In this document: piece after piece, positions 46,292 through 58,328 of the stretch
Position numbering within the stretch: the first letter of the stretch is position 1
Layout of the letters: each line of letters starts with the position of its first letter
NCBI GenBank assembly: GCA_029747015.1
Contig: JAKOGI010000355.1
Location: forward strand, 124,001 to 188,000
Reading direction: 5' to 3'
Source: Carnegiea gigantea
Taxonomy: Eukaryota; Streptophyta; Magnoliopsida; Caryophyllales; Cactaceae
Length of the DNA stretch: 64,000 nt
Made by a program: the position numbers and the translations under genes
Notes under the pieces: model-generated
What the model saw: the letters and a program-made list of their open reading frames with translations, nothing else
Database searches by the model: none
Told to the model about the DNA's origin: nothing

Positions 46292-48470
46292 CCTCCCTCA
46301 AGTTGGAATGGTTTAAGACATTGACCATGTCGAGCTTGGAGAGCAGTTCCTGGAAATGAGATCCAGGTAGAATCTTTGTTAATACATCAGCAGCCTGCAG
46401 AGATGAAGTAGGCAAGTAGTCGAGTTGCAGTAGGCCTTCGAGGACTTTGTCTTTGGTGAAATGGCAGTCGATTTCTATATGTTTTGTTCTTTCATGGAAC
46501 ATGGGACTGTGAGCAATGTGCAAGGCAGACTGGTTATCACAGTTGAGTGTTACAGGAGTGAGGCCTTTGACACTAAGTTCTTCAAGTAACATTACTAGCC
46601 AGGTGACTTCAGAGGCTGCTTGAGCCATTGCTCTGTATTCAGCTTCTGAGGAGCTTCTTGATGCAGTCCCTTACTTTTTAGATTTCCAGGTGATTGGAGA
46701 TGTGCCAAGCAAGATGAGATAACCAGTAATAGACCTTCTTGAGTTAGGACATGCTGCCTAATTAGAGTCAGAGAATGCTTGTAACTTTAGTTGATTTGTT
46801 CCCTTTAACAGGATTCCTTGATTTGCTGTACTTCGAATGTAGCCAAGTGTATGTATGAGAGCTTGTAAATGACTGCTTCTTGGATTTTATAAAAATTGGC
46901 TAAGTGTTTGTACAGTGAAACTCAGGTCTGGTCTTGTATGGGTGAGAAAGTTTAGTTTCCCAACTACGGCTCTATAAGTTGTTGGATCTTCCAATAGATC
47001 TCCTTCACCAGGTAAGAGCTTGCAGTTGATTGGTATAGGTGCTCTTGCTTGTCTTTTGATGGTGAGACCACAATCTCTTAGTAATTCTCTTGTGAATTTC
47101 TGCTAAGACAAGAGCACACCTTGTGGTGTTTGAGTCACTTCCAGTCCAAGGAAATAATGAAGTTGGCCAAGGTCCTTGATTTCAAATTTTGCATTGAGGC
47201 ATTCTTTAACATTGTGAGTTTCCTCAAAGTCTGAACTTGTGATGAGAATATCATCCACATAGACTACTATGATGGTAAGCTTGGTGGATGATTTGTTAAG
47301 GAATAGGGAATAGTGATTTTTGGACTGAGTATCGCCTAAGGAGATGAGGGTATCTTTGAGTTTGCTGAACCACTGTCTGCTAGCTTGTTTGAGGCCATAC
47401 AATGATTTCTTTAATCTGCAAACTTTGTTTTCTGGATTAGGGATTCCTTTTGGCATTTGCATGTAAACCTCTTCATCTAATTCTCTACGTAAAAAGGCAT
47501 TATTGACATCCAATTGATACATAGCCCCGTTTTATGCTGCTGCTAGTGCCATAACTGTTTTGATGGTGGCCATCTTCACTACGGGAGAGAACACTTCTTG
47601 GTAATCAACTACATATTGCTGAGTAAATCCTCTGATAACTAGCCTTGCCTTTAGTCTTTCAAGTGAACCATCTGATTTGAGTTTTGTTTTGTATACCCAT
47701 TTACAATTGATAACCTTTTTCTTATGAGGAAGGCTGACAACATCCCATGTGTTGTTTATTTGCAAGGCATTTATCTCCTTGTTCGTGGCTTCTATCCATC
47801 CTGGATGTTTAACAGTTTGTTCATAAGTAGTAGGTTCTGAAAATTCATCTATAGCAGACATACAAACCATGTGTTTGGGAGGTACAACTGCAAGATTGCA
47901 CCAGTTGGTCTGTATGTTAGAACATACATAATCTTGGAGATGAGATGGAGCTTTATGACTTCTTGGGGATCTTTTGGTCTGTATGTTATTGGGGATAGAA
48001 TGTTGAACAGAGGTTGAAGATAGGTCCTCTAATGGAGATGATTGATGTTGCTGATGTTGATATTCTGTACTGTGAGTGTTTTCATCCTCAGCATGATAAT
48101 GATGTTGAGATGTAGATTGGTGTTGTTGTTGATGTAAGGTTGGCATTGTTTGTCTTGGTAAGATATAATCATGGTCTTCATATGCAGGCATGGGAAGAGT
48201 TGACTGAGATTCATGATCTTGTCTTGAATAAGGGAAGTAATTTTCATAGAAGATTACATCTCTAGAAGTGAGCACTTTCTTGGATTCCAAATCATAGACT
48301 TTGTATCTTTTCTGGCCATAGGGGTAACCTAGAAAGGTGCATGTAGTGGCTCGTGCATGGAATTTACTTCTGTCCCTTTTCAGTCTTGATGTAAAACATA
48401 GGCATCCAAATGCTCTCAAGTGTGAATAGGTTGGCTTGTCATTGTAAAGAAGCTCAAAAGGTGTTATCTA
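46236..48470 (-). pseudogene. Copia pol remnant (integrase end, RT, RNase H)
   Basis: Integrase C-terminus and linker (47532-48419; FGCLCFTSRLKRDRSKF, CTFLGYPYGQKRYKVYDLES), reverse transcriptase (from 47600 down to 47103, with LDVNNAFL and the catalytic YVDDILITS) and RNase H (46236-46628; NCDNQSALHIAHSPMFHERT, KHIEIDCHF). Stops and frame breaks separate them. Confidence 0.85.
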
Positions 48471-48473
48471 ATA

Positions 48474-49429
48474 AATCTATCTCTACTAAGATAGCTGTGA
48501 CAAAGCTAGGTCCAAAGTTAGTCTCGGTTCTAACCCTTTTACTCCTTCTAGGCTCTTAGTCCAGATCACTAGATGATGCAATATCACAACTTGATGTAGA
48601 TGTAACAGGCAAAAACTTATCGACGGAAGTCTTCATTGGAAAAATATGCCTAGAAAATTCTTTATCTTTGAGGTCTTTAATGGCACCAAAGCCAGAAGCA
48701 TCTTTTAGAATAAAGATATGCAGCACTGTCTTCAACATGACAAATAAAAATAACATCAATAGTTTTGGTACCAATTTTGACTTCTTTGAAAATCAAGAAG
48801 TTCTACCTTAGTTAAGCACCCCTGCACTCTAATGTAGTTAAAGTTAGGAACAAAACCTCCATAACTCAAAGTGAGTTTTGTCTAGCCTCTTATGAGGAAC
48901 TGTGTTTAACACATAGCAAACATATAAGATAGCTTCAATTCCCCCCACATGCTTGTAGGCATCCCTGAACTAATAAGCATAACATTAATCATGTCCTTGA
49001 GGGCGCTATTCTTTTTTTCATCTCTACCATTATGTTGTGGTTCATAGGGGCAGTCAAATCATGGATAATTCCTTGTTTTTCATATTATTCCGTAGGAGGA
49101 ATGCCATCATATTCTTCTCCTCTATCAGACCTATCTCTCTTGATATTTCGATCAAACTGATTTTGTACTTCAGGCTTGTAAATTAAGAATTCATCTATGA
49201 CCTCATCTTTAGTACCTAGAAGGTATAGTTTAGTGAACCTAAAGTAGTCATTAATAAAAATAATATAATACTTTTTCCCTCCTCCACTTATGATGCTTTT
49301 ATAGTCACTCAGCTACTATGAATTAGTTCTAATAACTTCAAGGTCCGATCTACACTTTTATTAAAGGGCTTCTTGGAGTGTTTAGCTCCTACACAAATTT
49401 CACGTTTATCAAAATCTTAGTTCCTGAAC
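48474..49429 (-). pseudogene. Integrase and linker fragment of a second copia lineage
   Basis: Minus-strand pieces include KREICVGAKHSKKPFNKSV, the catalytic segment KRDRSDRGEEYDG with PPTEYEKQGI, and a linker SEPRRSKRVRTETNFG. All are diagnostic of copia integrase but unlike the neighbouring element. Many stops. It is truncated on both sides: by the element at 48473 and by the duplicated block at 49430. Confidence 0.8.
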
Positions 49430-50645
49430 GTCATATACAACTTATAAATGGAACAATTTAGAAATGGGCATGAAATATCTGTTCTTAAGAAAATCAATTC
49501 AGAATAACACAAGTATTAAAAATGTGTAAATTATACCATTATATTCCTACTGAATTGAATACATCTGATTGCATTTTAAGTAGCTCTATAATAGCCTAAA
49601 ATTTTGATGTTATAATTAATAAATAATTATAATATCTTGTGTGTCTATAATATTTTTTCATTTGATTTCTTTCTAGTTAGTCTCGAACTTGATGTCAGTC
49701 TTGAGTAATGGACCAATTTGTGTTCGTGTTAGGATTGACATACAATAAAGCATGCATGATTAGGTAATAGTAGGTTAATTAATAAAATATCGACTCATTA
49801 AATAGAACGGGTCGAACCGCTCCAACCCGTTGTCATGCTTTAGAAGGCCGGCTCATGAATGATCCGACCTATTATTAATATTTAATATACTCGCCAACAC
49901 ACTCAAATGCGACTTAGTGTCCACCGATACATGACATTCATGTATCATATTGAAAAGTTTAAACATTTTTTATATTCGTTTAAGAAATTATAATTAGAAC
50001 TCTTGTTCATTAAATACAGACAATTTTAAACAATAAATATGCCAAGATTTTGATTTTGACAAAAAGAGAAATAACTCACTAAAAAGGCGTTCCAAACCCG
50101 TTGGGTTGACCCCAAATAATACACTCTCCCGTATTTTAGCCGAACCCGAAATATACGTAACCTGTATTTTACCCGAACCCGAATACATCCGACCCATATT
50201 TAACCTACTTGTCCGAACTGACAGGTCTAGCGGAAACGCTTGGAGGAAAATAAACAAACCTAGAGGAAGGGGAATAGGAAGGTACCAGAGAAGGGCCAGA
50301 AAGAGGGGAGGCTAAGAGCATTCCTAGTCACAGTTCTACTTTTTGGAACTCAAGTTTGCACATCAGCAAAAGTTCTAATTTTTTGGAGTTTACATTTCAT
50401 CATTTCTCCAACCCCATGAAACTCCAATTACAATTATCTAATAAAAAAATTTATCATGGATCCACTTCATAACACACAACCTCTTTTTTTAATCATATAA
50501 AAATTATATATTAATTCAAAAAAAATCAAAAAATATATTAAAAAAATGAAAAGCTTGCCTTGCGTGGTGGAATTGGGCAGAGTTCCACCACACGTGGCAT
50601 TACTTTGACAAATAAATGGGCATAAGACAAGTGTCAGAATGGGCA
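49430..50645. repeat. Left flank of duplicated block B
   Basis: Colinear with 22882-25524 at about 90%. It begins inside the hAT element (whose right end is at 50229), then carries a GAGCATTC-type MITE from 50316 without a right end. It lacks the nested hAT element and about 215 bp present in block A. Confidence 0.8.
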
Positions 50646-50935
50646 TAAGAGAATTTCAAATTTAAATCCAAGTCCAAATTGAAATCCATGAATACATTTG
50701 AAGAAAATTACAAGGGTGCTCTATAATTTGAAATAAAACCCTCGGGTACAGAATGAGAGCTATTGGCAACACCTATATGATGAAGCTCTGTATCTTTATT
50801 CACATAAATAGGCAAGATTTATGGATGCCAACAAATTCAAACGGTACGGTGTTAGGATGATGCACCAAGAGATGGGTTCACATTAGACCATGTTTTTGCT
50901 TCCTTTGCACCAAAGAACTGTAAGTATGATTAAAA

Positions 50936-53900
50936 CTATGGAATAGGATGAACGAGCACTGAAACAACTTTGTGCATGATGGTATTAGTAACGTGAGTAT
51001 AGCCGTCGTTTCTGTCTTTGTACATGACATTCGCCATTCGAGCAAAGTTAAGAGGCCGATCCAAACAAGGCTTCGGGACCTCGTACGGTTGAAGCAGTGC
51101 CTGGTTTACATCCTTCCAAGCATCTTCCACTTGCTTTTCGAGCACTTCATATGCTTGTTTCTCATCCTTAATGTCGTGCTGCTTCATGTAGCATTCGACA
51201 GAAGAGGCTACATGATCTCGGCTGCTTTGCTCATACTGCATGCAAATATTTGTTTTAAATTGTAGAGTTAAGTAAATCTATGTAAGACCGTCTTCAAGTT
51301 TAGATGTTTATCAAATATTTAAGATTGAAGAGTCTAAATGAATCATACCACAAAATGAAAAATATAAATTTTGACGATTACAATAATTCAGAGTAGGAGG
51401 GTACCTTGTGGCCTCCAACGTCATTCATGAGCCTGAAGATGATAGCAGAAGCCTTTACAGGTTTAGGCATAGGATTTTGGGACACCCATTCGAAAGCCTC
51501 CTCGTTTGCAGTCTTTCTCATGCCAAGATATGACCCTACAACTCCCACAACATGCCCCATAGACTCCAAGGCAATTTTCAAGTGCTCATCGTATGTGGGA
51601 ATATATTTTTCGTGGCACCATTTTGCTTCTTGAAACCATGCTTTGGTGTTGCGTTTCATCTATCCAACAGGGGAAAAGGAAAAAAAAAATTCATGAGTGT
51701 GTATTAATGGCTGCATTCTTGTGTAATCTGCAGAGAATATACAGATGCTTGAACTTACCTGCTTTCTTGCGTAATCTACAGAGAATGACCTCCCTTGTTT
51801 GGCTAGTTGTTGCTCAAAATCATCAAAAGTTTCAAGAACGGCTTGATAACTACATCTAATATCCCCCGGAAGGTCACATATGCAGCTGTATTCCCACCTG
51901 AAATCAATCGATCATAACTTAGACAAGAAAGGCGCAGCTAGCTAGCTTTTTAATGAGCTGAACCACAACGCCAACGCGTCGGAAAGCTGACCTGTTAATG
52001 GCTTGAGTGAGGAGGTCCAGTGATTCAAAGGTGCCATAAGCATCATATGTGTCATCCATCATTTGAATTATCAGGATCATCTTGGCTAATATTACTCGGG
52101 CAGACGAGTATTGAGGTTCATAATAGGTACCAAGTGCCCAAAAATAGGCCTCTATTGATCTGTCTCTGGCGTATGGTATCTTTGCATGGATGCGTTTCCA
52201 CCACCTGATTCAACACATCGGCATATATATATAAGATCAGTATGATCTGATTAATGGTAATGATGCCTATTACGGCAATGAGCGCTTTTCTTTTTGAGCT
52301 AAGTAAGGATAGTGAGCTGGGGTGTTGGCTAGTAGGTTGTCTAACGATATGACTCGTTGGGTGCGTAGGGGCGTTACAACTTGAATATGAAATCCAATGT
52401 GACTACATGGGTATCATACCGTGCAACGTCAATAAGTTCTTGTTGATGCAATGATTGTTGCAGATTGAAATCCAATTTCGCAAATCTGAGTAGGGTTGTG
52501 CTGTGTGACGGCTCCTGCTCATAGGAGCAAGTGTGATATCTGGCCTCGATTGCAGTTATGCCTTTGTGGAGGGGTTGATGAAGTGCATGAGCCACTTGTT
52601 CAGCCAAAGGAGAAATCAACTTGGTCACCATAGATTTAAGATACGTTGTTGTAAATTCAGCGGCTTCGTCAAGAATAGTTTCTTCATGAATTCTAACATG
52701 AGAAGCCTCGTACAAGCTTAGAATGTCCCTCAACTCTCCCTTGAAACCTCCTTCATCGTCCTTAAACTTCTTGAACACGTCTGTGCAACGTATGTATATT
52801 ACAACGTTATTAGTTTTGTTGTTTGTGCAAATAATCAAAAATAAATAAATAAAGTGTAGGCCCTTAATTGGACTGGTAAGGAGCAGTTGACCAATACCAC
52901 TAACATCCTAAACTTTTTTACGAGAGGTTGACCCTTTGGTTCATAAAATTAATGATAGGGTAGCTTATTTTTTATATAGAGATGATACATTTTCATTCGT
53001 TTTATTTTCATAATAAAACATTCCTTGTCGTAGTACATGATTAATTGACAGAAATTTTGTACATTTATTTATTTTCTTGGGACGGTAAATTTGGCACCTT
53101 TGACCCCTATCTCCATGGAACTAAATAGAGCTAAATGACTTCAAAGAAAGTTTAAACCGAAAGACTTAATTGGATGCCGAGCGCATCTCTGCGTTAGGAG
53201 AATTATAAACCAGCTACATTTCGATTATTAAAAAGATGAAAAAAACGGAGCCAATTTTATCGGTCAATTTTTCATTATTATCTTTTTGGAAAATAAATTA
53301 CCGGAGGATGCATGAAAACCATGTTGTCGTAGGATACGAAATCGGAGAGAGATGTAGTAGAGGTCATCCTGGTCATGATGTATTGCATGAAGTTGCTGCA
53401 AAGCCTCCTCAATCTCCTCCTCAAAATGATATGCCACTCCGAGACGTTCTATTGTATCGATCAATTCAAGCTGCTCTTTTGGCTTGTTAGAGCTTTCCAA
53501 CAACTCCATTTTTATCAACTCTTTGAGCTCTTTTATATCTTGCTCCATTTGTCCTCGGATTTCCTAAAATAATTAATATATAGGATTACATATAGAAAAC
53601 TAATTAATTATTAGGATCGAATGACGAGTTAATTTAAATCCAAAAATCCAACATCACATTTGTGTTGTATATACAAAGGGTTAAGACAGGAAGGAAAAAT
53701 GAACTTTAATGTGGCAGATAATTAATGAGTCTAAAAAGAAGATGATGTTGTAAGCAAAACTCTTTTAAGAAGTCGTATTCAGGATAATAATATACCCTAT
53801 TGGTACAGTTAGGTTCAAAAAATTCTATTCGTATAATTCTATTTGTATAATAATATATCTTTGGACCGATTTATTCCCAACAATATGTACAAAAAATAAA

Positions 53901-54937
53901 TAGGACCAAAGGTAGGACCATCAATATTGTTTCTGAACGTGACATCAAATTATAGACATCGAAACCCCCAACGGCTGCATTATTCGCATCCAGAAATCCA
54001 CGTAATTACGGACATCCAAAGGAGTATCACATTTTGGCCGAAGGGAGACGACCCTTAAATACAAGGGCGAACCACTTGTGTTAAAGAGAAAAAAATCTGC
54101 ACTATTTTCTCCCCTTCTTTTTTTGGTTATTTTACACACAAATCTTTACATATGTGCAGATATCAATTAATTAGAAATTAATCAAATGATTTCATTTAAG
54201 AAAAAGATATACCAAGAAAAGAGCCTGTTCCCAATAACAATATGCGAAAATATCTAGTTTCATTTTTTTTTTTTTGTAATGAGACCAGTAATTTCTTTTG
54301 AAGACAGCGCATTTTAGTTACAACAACAACAGTTCCCAGTGTGGATCCCGCTGTCGCTGGGTATAGCACATTTTAGTTAATATTAGAAAATTTCTTTTTA
54401 CCCTTTCGTTCCCATTGTTAGTGTCATACTTTCCATTTTGATCTGTCACATAAAACTATCATACTTATTTACTTAAATTAGAATATCGATTTATTAAACA
54501 ATTTTAAATTCGTGCTAGAAACCATGACCGGTAAGATTAATTTTGAAATTTTATGTTTTTTACATGGGTCCATTTTATCAAGTAACACACTTCTGAAAAT
54601 GCGTGTTTAATTTTTTTCAACCATAACAATGACACTGGGACGAAGAGTGCATCATATAACATTTCCCTCCGATTAAGATACTCTTTCGTAGAGTTCAATA
54701 AGTACTTGTGAACGGACAACTAATGCGTTCCACTAAAAACACGACTTCTGTCAGAGTTAAGAGAGTCCCAATAATAAACATATAATAACATAAAAACGCA
54801 ATTTAAGTTATATACAGAAGCAAGACTACCTGAGGAAGCGGACTTAGAGTGAAAATGTGTTCCCCCCAACGGCACGGATGAAACACAGGCACGGCAGTCG
54901 TTTCATTCTTTGTGGCAACAGCATCGTAAGTCGACAT
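50936..54937 (-). CDS. Terpene synthase TPS-B, seven exons, 545 aa
   Basis: Exons in coding order are 54830-54937, 53302-53563, 52420-52780, 51992-52204, 51759-51897, 51405-51659 and 50936-51235. All splice sites and the frame are intact, with the same RDR, DDTYD and NDVGGHKYE motifs as TPS-A. By eye two residues differ: Phe for Ser in the KKSKDDE segment at the start of exon 3, and Gly for Glu in the LPEDI segment of exon 5. Neither is a known catalytic residue. The upstream region is free of the copia element, so TPS-B probably keeps the ancestral promoter. It is likely a cytosolic sesquiterpene synthase; product unknown. A recently duplicated or converted partner of TPS-A. Confidence 0.92.
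54310..54379. mobile_element. 48-bp SINE-like fragment in TPS-B intron 1
   Basis: Same insert and CATTTTAGTTA duplication as in TPS-A intron 1, so it predates the TPS-A/TPS-B split or conversion. Confidence 0.6.
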
Positions 54938-55031
54938 GTTATCAAGCCTAATTAAGTATTAATCTCTCAATAGGAAGGATCTGATCTTTTTTAATTTCTT
55001 TGGGTGATATATATGAGCTTCCTACACCACC

Positions 55032-55039
55032 TATTTATA
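55032..55039 (-). promoter_or_regulatory. Candidate TATA box of TPS-B
   Basis: TATAAATA on the minus strand, 102 nt before the ATG at 54937, conserved with TPS-A. Confidence 0.6.
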
Positions 55040-55617
55040 CTCAAAAACATGATTATTTTTCATGGCCCAATCCTCTTTAATTTTTTTTGGCACCAGCCAA
55101 AAAAAAAGGGGAAAGAAAAAAGATGATTAGCATTTACACCCCAATCTCCCCAACTAACCATGGCCTACGGTACTAATAAACTGTTCATTTTTCTGACCAA
55201 AGACGTTTAACATGAAAGCCTACCACTTTGGACTTTCGGTAAGATTATATTTTCAAAAATTTTGGCTGCTAAGATTATATTTAATTTTCGCTCGATTCCG
55301 AGGTTTTTTTTTTTTTTGTTTTTTAAACTATCGCAACATTCCTAATAGTGAGTTATTTTTTTGACTCACCGATGTAGGGTCTATCTTTGCTATCTCTCCT
55401 CTGTTTTCGCTCATGAGCCAATCATTGCAAAGGCTCTTAACTCTTTCACAATTCCTTTTTGCCCATTTGGTCATTCTTTATGATTTCCCTTTTCAATTCT
55501 TGTTTTCTCGTGACAATTTTTTTTTTATGTAATTATATGACCGTAGCTTAACCTAATTTGCTAGAATTTGTTTAAGCATTTTTTGAAAAATCATGGCATT
55601 GTTAATGCATGGTGCCT

Positions 55618-55760
55618 TCGTTTTCCTAACCTAATTGGACCAGTAGGGTATGATACTAGTTTCAATACAATTTATTAGAAGACCTTACATACGACATCGT
55701 CTTCTTTTAGACTCATTATCTCCCACATTCAAATATATTTTTTCTTGATATCTTAGCCTA
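55618..55760 (+). pseudogene. Inverted TPS intron 1 fragment
   Basis: The stretch CCTAACCTAATTGGACCAGT ... CTCATTATCTCCCACATTC is the reverse complement of intron 1 sequence in the relic at 37195-37330 and of its relatives in TPS-A and TPS-B. It is therefore a TPS remnant in the plus orientation. Confidence 0.8.
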
Positions 55761-56718
55761 GTAAAGCATGCAAAAGAAATTAAAAAAAGACTTTATCTTT
55801 TAAAATAATAGATGAGCCCGTTTCATAAATTAGCCAATTTGGAGCACGATAATTAAAGGGAAAAAAAAAGGTTAGCGTTTTTCTGGAAAGGTGAAAAAAG
55901 GGTGACTTTGCAAAAATATATCTAACATAAAAATACCATATTCGTATAAGCAAAATGATAAATGTTTTGTTACAAGACACTTAAAAAGTGTCTTGTTTTC
56001 ACTTAAAATTTATATTATCACATATCAAATTAGAAAAAATGGTATAATTGAATAGTATAAGGATGTCAAAACTTATAATTTATGTAAAATTATTCTTTAA
56101 TATATAATTTTTCATATTTACAAAATTGCACGTACAATATACTTTCGCAGATGAGGTTGATCCGATTAGAGTATCAGTTTGTATTTGTTGGCATAGCAGA
56201 CGAATATTAAAACTTTACAACTTATAATCAGTTATAATTATTAAAAATTTGGTGATTTTAAATGACGAAACACATTCATTTGAGTTAAGACAAGACATTT
56301 AAAAGTGTCTTACAGTAAGACACTTATCATCACCCTTAGTATAATTTGTTGACACTAACACAAATCAGTACCATTCCATTTCTGAATTTTTCCAAAATTT
56401 ATAGTATTAATGAATTTTTCTAAAATTTATAGTATTAATAAATTTTTGTAGGCATCCGCATTTAATTAAAATTGAAAAAATATGCTTTTTTTGGGGGGGG
56501 GGGGGCGCTGCGAGGTACCCAGTAAACCATGACTAGCTCTAGCACTGACCAAAAAAAAAAGGGAAAGAAAAAGTAAAAAAGCAACAGCTGCAAGTGGTGA
56601 GGAGCCATGTCGGCCATTTAAATTCCCCCCGGAAGGTGGAACTTGCGAGTACGACTGCATGCCATGTACCGCCTTCAATGAGAATAATTTCTCTGGAGTT
56701 AGAAAATTGGTCAAGATG

Positions 56719-58328
56719 TGATGTAACTTAGCCCATGTTATCTTTACTTAGCCCTAAACTTTTTGAACTATTTTCAATTTTAAGTTGATTTGTCAATTTA
56801 AACTTAATTTAACTTTGATTTCTTTACTAAGAGAATTTATTAACATCCTAATAAATTTAATTATGCAATTAAATTAGTTTTAAATTAAATATTTTTATCC
56901 AAACCTTCAAAGGATTCAAGATATAAGGTATCGGGTTCAAGTCAGCAGCATATCTGATTTTTGTGAGCTTAATTACTTTAGCCTCTTTGAGGTTTAAGTC
57001 AATTAATTTGCCATGGGTTTAAAGTCCAAGAAGTTAGCTTTCCAGAAAAACAAGTTTCAGCTCATTTGGACTTCGTTTGATAGTTCAAGCTCTTAAACTC
57101 AAACTGTCCAGGCTGCAGTTTTGGGACAGTTTATACCCGATTTTATTTTTATTATTTCATAGTCCAAATGACATCTAAATTATGTAATTCTTTTTTTGTT
57201 AGTTCATTTAGGATGTCTAGTTTATTTGTTATGTTAAGCACAAAGCCAGAAGAGCACGTTAAGCGATCCAGTTTAGCTGATTTTGTCAAACTGCCTAACG
57301 GGCGTCTGAAAGTGCACGACTGGAAAGATCTGACTGATTAAGGTACTCAATGATTTCCAAATCGTGATTTTCAAGAAAGGGGGTTTCTAGACATCTTGAG
57401 ATTTCCCCCCATTGAAGAAAACCACAGATTAGTCATTAAAATGCAGTGGCCCAATAGCAACAACCACTGAGCTTCATGCACCACCTAGCAGCCGATTTCT
57501 TAGCAAGGGAGTTTTTCCCTCTTATGTGGGTTTTCCTCCACCAAGATGAGTATGTTCTTGGCTGGCTGCTTGAGCTTAGTCACCTAGTGACTCATCCATG
57601 AAGAAACAGCTATGTGGAGTAAGGAAAAGAAGCCATTTGGCAAGCTATTACTCAGACACTATGACATGAAGTAGCAGACATGTACAAGCTGTGATCTTTT
57701 GATGCGGCAGCCGTGAATGAAGTCCTTCCAAGGGAGGAAAACCTAACCAAGTAACCTAGAAACATTAAGGAAGAAGCTTAGATAGCCATTTTGCTATGTC
57801 ATTAAGCTTTTGTCCATGTTTTAGCATAATTTAGCAACAAACTATGTAATTTAGATAAGCTAGCATACTTAGTAAGTTTCCTAACCATTAAGTAATCTCC
57901 TAATGATTACCTAATGAGTAAGGAAAGTCTTGGACGTGCCATTATAAGTAGCCTAGCCATTCCTTTGGTACTGAAGGTGATGATTAAGTGAAATCTGAAG
58001 TTGAGTTTGGAACTCCTGAGTGTTGTTATCTGAATTCTCTATTTGCTTATCTCTAATTAAGCCCATTAGAGTGGTGATCACGTGAGTCTTAAGCCTTGAT
58101 TAGGTGGTGAAATCTGTATCCTAATTAAGCTTAAGGGCCCTAAACTCGAGGTTAGTGGTGAAATCTGTATCTAAGTAAGAGTTTAGTATTCACTAGATTA
58201 ATATTTGGTGGTGAAATCTGTATCCAAGGATTGATTTAGTTTCTATCCCTCTTCCTTGATTGTAATCTGCCTTGATTTTAGTTTTTACTCTTGAATTGCG
58301 TTAAGCTTAACCCTTAAGATATACATCA
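56719..58328 (+). mobile_element. Probable solo LTR related to 19172-20300
   Basis: Ends TGATG and CATCA as in the solo LTR at 19172. The flanks AGATG and GGATG match at 4 of 5. Three copies of GGTGGTGAAATCTGTATC-like motifs (about 58105, 58155, 58210) correspond to the repeated motif in the other LTR. The left edge is the less certain one. Confidence 0.55.

Larger units (their letters stand above)
46012..48473 (-). mobile_element. Ty1/copia element, 5' truncated
   Basis: It retains the 3' LTR, RNase H, reverse transcriptase and the C-terminal part of integrase. At 48473 the sequence switches to a different copia lineage, so gag, protease and most of the integrase are missing. It is related to the element at 1-4570 in gene content and linker sequence. 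Confidence 0.85.
50646..55536. repeat. High-identity TPS core, block B
   Basis: Nearly identical to 25525-36589 without the copia element. It begins next to the 215-bp gap relative to block A and ends at the ATTAT at 55532-55536. Confidence 0.9.

Noticed and set aside
55897..56336. Possible MITE with AAGGGTGA ends
   Set aside because: The inverted ends agree over only about 8 bases and no target duplication is visible.
56494..56505. G-run as a possible G-quadruplex
   Set aside because: A single homopolymer run of G is likely slippage or sequencing-prone; no pattern of spaced G-tracts nearby.
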